This document shows positions 60,406-64,000 of a stretch of 64,000 nt of DNA, piece after piece; within the stretch, counting starts at the first letter, position 1, and each line of letters starts with the position of its first letter. Below the pieces are notes generated by a model, which had not been told where the DNA came from, searched no databases, and saw nothing but the letters and a program-made list of their open reading frames with translations. Made by a program: the position numbers and the translations under genes. Source of the DNA: Bradyrhizobium sp. AUGA SZCCT0158 (GTDB lineage Bacteria; Pseudomonadota; Alphaproteobacteria; Rhizobiales; Xanthobacteraceae); NCBI RefSeq assembly GCF_018130065.1, contig NZ_JAFCME010000016.1:62001-126000 (forward strand), given 5' to 3'.

Positions 60406-60427
60406 GCCTGCGCAAATTTGCGCAGGC
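60406..60427. repeat. 22-bp perfect palindrome, copy 1
   Basis: GCCTGCGCAAA is followed immediately by its exact reverse complement TTTGCGCAGGC. It lies just after the protease/scaffold stop codon. An identical copy, also preceded by GA, is at 63375-63396. Confidence 0.92.
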
Positions 60428-60444
60428 AGAGCCGTAAGCGTCGA

Positions 60445-60885
60445 CTACGCCGCCGCAGCCGGCTTGCCGCGATAGGCCGTCACGATGCTGCCGGCGAGGG
60501 CCTGCGCCTTGGCGTCATCCGACTGATCGGCATTGGCGTCGGCGCCGACCTGCGGGTTCTTGACGCCACTCATCGCCGTAGCGAGCGGATCGGCGGCAGC
60601 GGCCTCCTGTTTCGGCGCTGCCTTCAACGCCGCCTTGGCATCGTCGGCGCTCATGCTGGTGTTGAACGCGAAATGTTGCGCCAACTCGCTGCGGCCCTTG
60701 GCTTCCTCGCTGCCGAGGATCGCCCCGATGCGGGTGCGTTCGGCGGTCGCGCCCTCGGCGACGCCTTCGGCCCTTCCTTCCGTCCTGCCTTCCACTTTAC
60801 CTGCTGTCACGCCCTCAGCGCGTGCGGCATCGAGTGCAGCTTGTGCGGTCGCGGCGGCACCGGCCGCGGGAACTGATCCAGACAT
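60445..60885 (-). CDS. Nested capsid scaffold protein (Nu3-like), in-frame internal start
   Basis: An in-frame ATG at 60885 (MSGSVPAAGAAATAQAALDA) is preceded by the strong ribosome binding site AAGGAG at 8-base spacing. The resulting 146-residue product is helical, Ala/Glu-rich and carries repeats of the type GKVEGRTEGRAEGVAEG. In lambda, Nu3 scaffold is made from the same kind of internal start inside C. Confidence 0.75.
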   Translation of the reverse strand: MSGSVPAAGAAATAQAALDAARAEGVTAGKVEGRTEGRAEGVAEGATAERTRIGAILGSEEAKGRSELAQHFAFNTSMSADDAKAALKAAPKQEAAAADPLATAMSGVKNPQVGADANADQSDDAKAQALAGSIVTAYRGKPAAAA

Positions 60886-61773
60886 TTCGTCGTCTCCTTC
60901 TTGGTCGTCCGCGTCGGACGGGTTAGCGCTGAATGCAGCGATGCCATCGTCGAGCGGCGCGATGGAATCGGCCAGCCCGTTTTCGACCGCCTCGGCGGCG
61001 GTGAAATCCAAAGCCTCGGTTCCGCGCACGGCTTTCTCTTCCATGCTGCGGTTGCGGGCGACGCTTTTGACAAAGACGTCATAGAGGGCGTCGATCCGGG
61101 ACTGAATGCGCGCCTGGACGTCGGCCGGAAGCGGTTCATAGCGGTTGCCGTCGACCTTGTGCTTGCCGGCGAAGATGAAGGTCACCTTGACCCCCATCTC
61201 TTTCATCGCTTCGGAATAGTCGACATGCGCCGTGACGACGCCGATCGAGCCGACACCGCCGGTCCGCGATACCGCGACCTTGCGCGCCGCTGAGGCGACT
61301 GCGTATCCGGCGGAAAACGCGTATTCATGGGCAAACGCGGCGATCGGCTTTGCGGACCGCGCGGCATAGATCTTGTCGACCAGCTCGAAGCAACCAGCGA
61401 CTTCACCGCCGTAGGAATCGACCAGCAGCGCGATGCCCTGCACCATCGGATCGGCAAGGCCGCGCTCTAGCGCGCGGGCGATGTAGATATAACCCGTCGC
61501 CCACGAACCGAGGGCCCACGGGAAGTCGTGCAGGAGCACGCCCTTGACCGGGATCTGCAGGATGCCGTCCTTGATGACATAAGGTCGATACGCGGCACGC
61601 CAGTCGTCGGCGGCTGGCCAAAAGCCGTCTTCCGCATAGGCATTGGCGGTCAGCAGCGCATTCGCATGTTCATGCGCCGCCATGCCGGCGAGCGTACTCT
61701 CGAAGCGCTCGCGCATATGCGGGGCGAGCAGCGCCGGGACGCCGATGAAGCGGGCGAGCAAGGGATTGGTCAT
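60445..61773 (-). CDS. S49 family head maturation protease, lambda gpC-like
   Basis: The 442-residue protein (lambda gpC has 439) has an SppA/ClpP-like domain. It shows GIALLVDSYGGEVAGCFELV, then AHEYAFSAGYAVASAARKVA and TGGVGSIGVVTAHVDYS, where the serine of FSAGYA is the likely nucleophile and the later lysine of FAGKHK the base. The C-terminal 150 residues are Ala/Glu-rich and are also made separately as the scaffold. It overlaps the portal gene by four bases. Confidence 0.88.
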   Translation of the reverse strand: MTNPLLARFIGVPALLAPHMRERFESTLAGMAAHEHANALLTANAYAEDGFWPAADDWRAAYRPYVIKDGILQIPVKGVLLHDFPWALGSWATGYIYIARALERGLADPMVQGIALLVDSYGGEVAGCFELVDKIYAARSAKPIAAFAHEYAFSAGYAVASAARKVAVSRTGGVGSIGVVTAHVDYSEAMKEMGVKVTFIFAGKHKVDGNRYEPLPADVQARIQSRIDALYDVFVKSVARNRSMEEKAVRGTEALDFTAAEAVENGLADSIAPLDDGIAAFSANPSDADDQEGDDEMSGSVPAAGAAATAQAALDAARAEGVTAGKVEGRTEGRAEGVAEGATAERTRIGAILGSEEAKGRSELAQHFAFNTSMSADDAKAALKAAPKQEAAAADPLATAMSGVKNPQVGADANADQSDDAKAQALAGSIVTAYRGKPAAAA

Positions 61774-63446
61774 GCGGCTTTTGCTCCCTGATCCGACTTG
61801 GCGCTGCTTTCGCCATCCGACGAATGAACCGTAACGATTTGGCCATTGCCCTTGCGCGACATCGAGCCCGGCGGCAGGCCGTACTGCTTCTCGAGTTCAA
61901 ACTCATGCGCCATCTCGCGGGCGCGCTGCTCGCGGATGTCGCGGGCATCCCTGCCCTGCTCGGCCGCTTCGTCTTCCTCGCTGGACAGGTTGTTGTCCAT
62001 GCGCGTACCGGCGGCCTGCGCTTCCTTCAGCGGATCGACCCAGCCGCGGCCGGCGTAGATCCATTTGGCCTGCGTCCAGGCGAGACGGCGCGAATAGAAA
62101 TCGGCCGGCTTGCAATCCGGGATCCGGCCACGGTTGACCGCCTCCTCGAACCAGAGGTCGTAGACCACGCTGCACCAGCCGTCGGAGACCATCTGCCGGC
62201 AGGCGTAGAAATAGCGCCAGGCTTCCAGCAGCGCTGCGCGGGCGCTGGAATAGTTGGTCTTGCTGAAATCCTTGAAGATCAGCTCGTAGGGCATGTTGAG
62301 CCCTGTCCCGATATGGCGCAGCATCAAGGTCGCAAACGCGTCCAGCTCGCTGTCGGGGCCGCCGGGAATGAACGGATTGAGCTTGGTGCCGGGCGGCAGC
62401 GGGATGATCGCCCCGCCCTTCATCTGCACGCGCCATTCGTTCAGCGCCGTGTGATAATCCGCCATCTTGTCGCCGCCGAACGTGGTGACGAAAGATTCCT
62501 GATCCATCGGCGTTTCCATCGCCGCGAAGATCATCGCGTTCAGCACGGTCGAGCGCAGTTTTTCGACGGTCAGGTGGTCGTACATCTTGAACATGCGCGC
62601 GACCGGCGCGATCGGCGGGCGGCCGCGGTTCTGGCCGATGCGGTTCGGCTCGAAGGCGTGGATAACGCGCGCACGGCCGAAATCGGTCCAGGCCGGGATA
62701 CGCTCCCAGACGCCGGAGAATGGCGTGCCGCCGAAGCCAAAGAGGTCGCCGGGATGGCTCTTGCGGATGTTGTAGGCGACCGGCGCGCCATAAGCGTCGA
62801 TCTCGATGCCGCCGCGCAGGGTCGCAGAATCGCTTTTTCCGTTCGGGTTGGACAGCCGCGCCGGGTCGACCAGCTGGAGACAAGTGTTCCAGCGCGAACC
62901 GCGATCGGTCAGCCAGAGCGGCAGCGCCAGAATTTCGCCGGCGGAGGCGAGCGTTGCCGCCTGCAGCCGAGTCGCGCCGTGAAAGTTTGAGCGCGCGGCG
63001 GCGTCGAAATACACACCGTCGGCAAACCCCTTCCATTCCGCCTCGACCTCGCGCGACCAGCCGTCGACCCAGGTCGCATCCTTCTTCAGCGCGACGCGAT
63101 CCGGGTTCGGCTTGCAGACGACGCGCGGCCCGATGACGTTGTCGACATAGGTACGCTCGGCGCCGGCGGCGACGCCGTTGTTGCGCGCCAGATCGTCGCC
63201 GCGCGCGTTGATGGTGTCGAGCTCGCCGAGCAGCGCAGCATCCGGCGACACGCGCCAGGGATTCCATGACGACATGTCCTTGGCGTTGAGCGACGCCGCG
63301 GCATACGACGTCTCGACCTCCGGCCGCGCGGATACCGACACTCGCCGCGGCTCGATCACGGCAACCGACGACGAGCCTGCGCAAATTTGCGCAGGCTGCG
63401 ACGCTAGCCATGGGTTGGGCAGGTCCTGCATCGATTGTCCGTTCAA
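61770..63446 (-). CDS. Portal protein, lambda gpB family
   Basis: The 558-residue protein (lambda gpB has 533) shows ARNNGVAAGAERTYVDNVIG, GGIEIDAYGAPVAYNIRKSH, RVIHAFEPNRIGQNRGRPPI and GLNMPYELIFKDFSKTNYSSARAAL, all portal landmarks. It would form the dodecameric DNA gate of the capsid. Residues 17-24 are encoded by a 22-bp palindrome (AQICAG region). It overlaps gpW by four bases. Confidence 0.9.
   Translation of the reverse strand: MNGQSMQDLPNPWLASQPAQICAGSSSVAVIEPRRVSVSARPEVETSYAAASLNAKDMSSWNPWRVSPDAALLGELDTINARGDDLARNNGVAAGAERTYVDNVIGPRVVCKPNPDRVALKKDATWVDGWSREVEAEWKGFADGVYFDAAARSNFHGATRLQAATLASAGEILALPLWLTDRGSRWNTCLQLVDPARLSNPNGKSDSATLRGGIEIDAYGAPVAYNIRKSHPGDLFGFGGTPFSGVWERIPAWTDFGRARVIHAFEPNRIGQNRGRPPIAPVARMFKMYDHLTVEKLRSTVLNAMIFAAMETPMDQESFVTTFGGDKMADYHTALNEWRVQMKGGAIIPLPPGTKLNPFIPGGPDSELDAFATLMLRHIGTGLNMPYELIFKDFSKTNYSSARAALLEAWRYFYACRQMVSDGWCSVVYDLWFEEAVNRGRIPDCKPADFYSRRLAWTQAKWIYAGRGWVDPLKEAQAAGTRMDNNLSSEEDEAAEQGRDARDIREQRAREMAHEFELEKQYGLPPGSMSRKGNGQIVTVHSSDGESSAKSDQGAKAA
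63375..63396. repeat. 22-bp perfect palindrome, copy 2, inside the portal coding sequence
   Basis: This is identical to the palindrome at 60406-60427. It adds PAQICAG in frame near the portal N-terminus, so the element is translated here. Confidence 0.92.
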
Positions 63447-63676
63447 AAGCCGAAATAGATCGGGCGCGAGACCTTGCGCACGTCGCCATCGAGGCCGCCG
63501 ATCTGGGCACGCAGCGACGCGATGTAGGCATCGAGCTTGTCGATGTCGGTCCGCGCGTAGGTGACTTCGTTCTGGCCGTTGTACTTCACGGTCGCGGCCA
63601 GCGAGCCGGTCAGCAGCTTGTGCTTCGCGGCTTCCGCCTCCGTCAGCCAGCCCTGCAGTGTGTCGAGATCGGCCAT
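63443..63676 (-). CDS. Head-tail joining protein gpW
   Basis: The start at 63676 (MADLDTLQGWLTEAEAAKHK) gives 77 residues with the gpW pattern LLTGSLAATVKYNGQNEVTY, then TDIDKLDAYIASLRAQIG. Lambda W has 68 residues. It lies upstream of portal, as in lambda, but the terminase large subunit gene that should precede it is absent. Confidence 0.88.
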   Translation of the reverse strand: MADLDTLQGWLTEAEAAKHKLLTGSLAATVKYNGQNEVTYARTDIDKLDAYIASLRAQIGGLDGDVRKVSRPIYFGF

Positions 63677-63922
63677 GAGTTCGTCCGTTTTAAACTTCGG
63701 GGATCGCAAGCTCTTGATCACTCTGCCGGCTCCGCCCGTGGCCGATGTCCGGTCGCCAGGTCAAGCGGACAATCAAACGACGTTCTGACTTCCGAAATTA
63801 ACCCATTTCGGACATCGGACTGATCCGCCTGTGAGGCCGGCGCTTGCCCATTTCCTCCTCGCAAGTGGTTCGAGGCTGCTATAGATTAGCAATTGCGCAA
63901 GGCACCTTTTGGGGGTGGTCAC
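63677..63922. other. Junction between prophage and bacterial-type DNA
   Basis: From gpW rightward no terminase frame is seen. The sequence includes phrases such as ATGTCCGG, AAGCGGACA and TTTCGGACAT, of the type common in Bradyrhizobium intergenic repeats, followed by the ribosome binding region of the next gene. The deletion or insertion boundary is inferred to lie here. Confidence 0.5.
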
Positions 63923-64000
63923 ATGAGACGGCGCGAATTCATCACGCTCATCGGTGGTGTGGCGACATGGCCACTAGCGGCGCGCGCGCAGAAATCCGGC
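63923..64000 (+). CDS. Secreted periplasmic-binding-type protein, start only
   Basis: The first 26 codons encode a signal peptide with a twin-arginine-like start (MRRREFITLIGG, then PLAARAQKSG). It matches the opening of the many Bradyrhizobium ABC-type substrate-binding proteins of COG2984 type. The rest lies outside the window, so the family is inferred from the signal sequence alone. Confidence 0.65.
   Translation, partial: MRRREFITLIGGVATWPLAARAQKSG

Larger units (their letters stand above)
35430..63790. mobile_element. Lambda-like siphovirus prophage, truncated at the right
   Basis: Phage genes run from the tRNA-Asp fragment at 35430 to gpW at 63676. Late genes are on the minus strand in lambda order: W, portal, protease with nested scaffold, decoration, capsid, neck, tail tube, G/GT, tape measure, tail tip, fibres, lysis. 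Terminase subunits should lie just right of gpW but are missing, and no integrase, repressor or replication gene is in view. The right limit is approximate, somewhere between 63680 and 63900. The element is probably a defective remnant, unless its missing part lies beyond unrelated DNA outside the window. Confidence 0.85.

Overview
The window is high-GC alphaproteobacterial DNA, most likely Bradyrhizobium or a close relative in the Nitrobacteraceae. The signs are a copper gene cluster matching the pcuABCDE operon known from Bradyrhizobium, a 14-subunit nuo operon in alphaproteobacterial order followed by birA, rnj, mce and a DUF1467 gene, several palindromes and degenerate repeats of the kind scattered through Bradyrhizobium genomes, and small protein families I know mainly from that genus.

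Layout. 1-761: 5' part of a maleylacetate reductase / iron alcohol dehydrogenase gene. 762-1559: repeat remnants. 1560-7006 (minus): a copper operon consisting of a DUF2946 leader gene, TonB receptor, PCu(A)C chaperone, YcnI-like protein and CopC-CopD fusion. The leader protein carries a CxxC motif and a C-terminal RAPP motif, the signature of the copper-sensing nascent peptide CruR of Bordetella, so the operon is probably controlled by copper through translation arrest. 7421-11640 (plus): a terminator, a globin-like gene and a CUT2-type sugar ABC transporter. 11797-14974 (minus): a dienelactone-hydrolase-like protein, methylthioribose kinase and two small proteins. 14981-34236 (minus): methylmalonyl-CoA epimerase, RNase J, biotin ligase and respiratory complex I. 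The nuo operon also holds an FkbM methyltransferase and three unassigned small genes. 34237-35429: intergenic DNA and one small secreted or membrane protein gene with a strong terminator.

35430 to about 63.7 kb is a lambda-like siphovirus prophage. Its left edge is marked by a 3' fragment of a tRNA-Asp gene (an att half-site). Reading along the minus strand from the right, the late genes are gpW, portal, S49 protease with a nested scaffold, decoration protein, capsid, neck genes, tail tube, tail chaperones G and GT (joined by a -1 frameshift at T_TTT_TTG), tape measure, tail-tip proteins, two tail fibres with a shared N-terminus, then a lysis cassette (endolysin, holin, spanin-like and RlpA-like proteins). 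The left 5 kb holds an ImmA/IrrE-like protein, an inverted-repeat cluster, a minimal ATP-dependent DNA ligase and small proteins of unknown role. No terminase, integrase, repressor or replication genes lie in the window, and DNA that looks bacterial resumes right after gpW. The element therefore looks truncated. The last 78 bases begin a bacterial gene for a secreted periplasmic-binding-type protein.

The observations most worth following are the copper leader peptide, the frameshift and nested scaffold in the prophage, a 22-bp palindrome present twice (once inside the portal coding sequence), paired terminators followed by a shared motif, and the extra genes inside the nuo operon.
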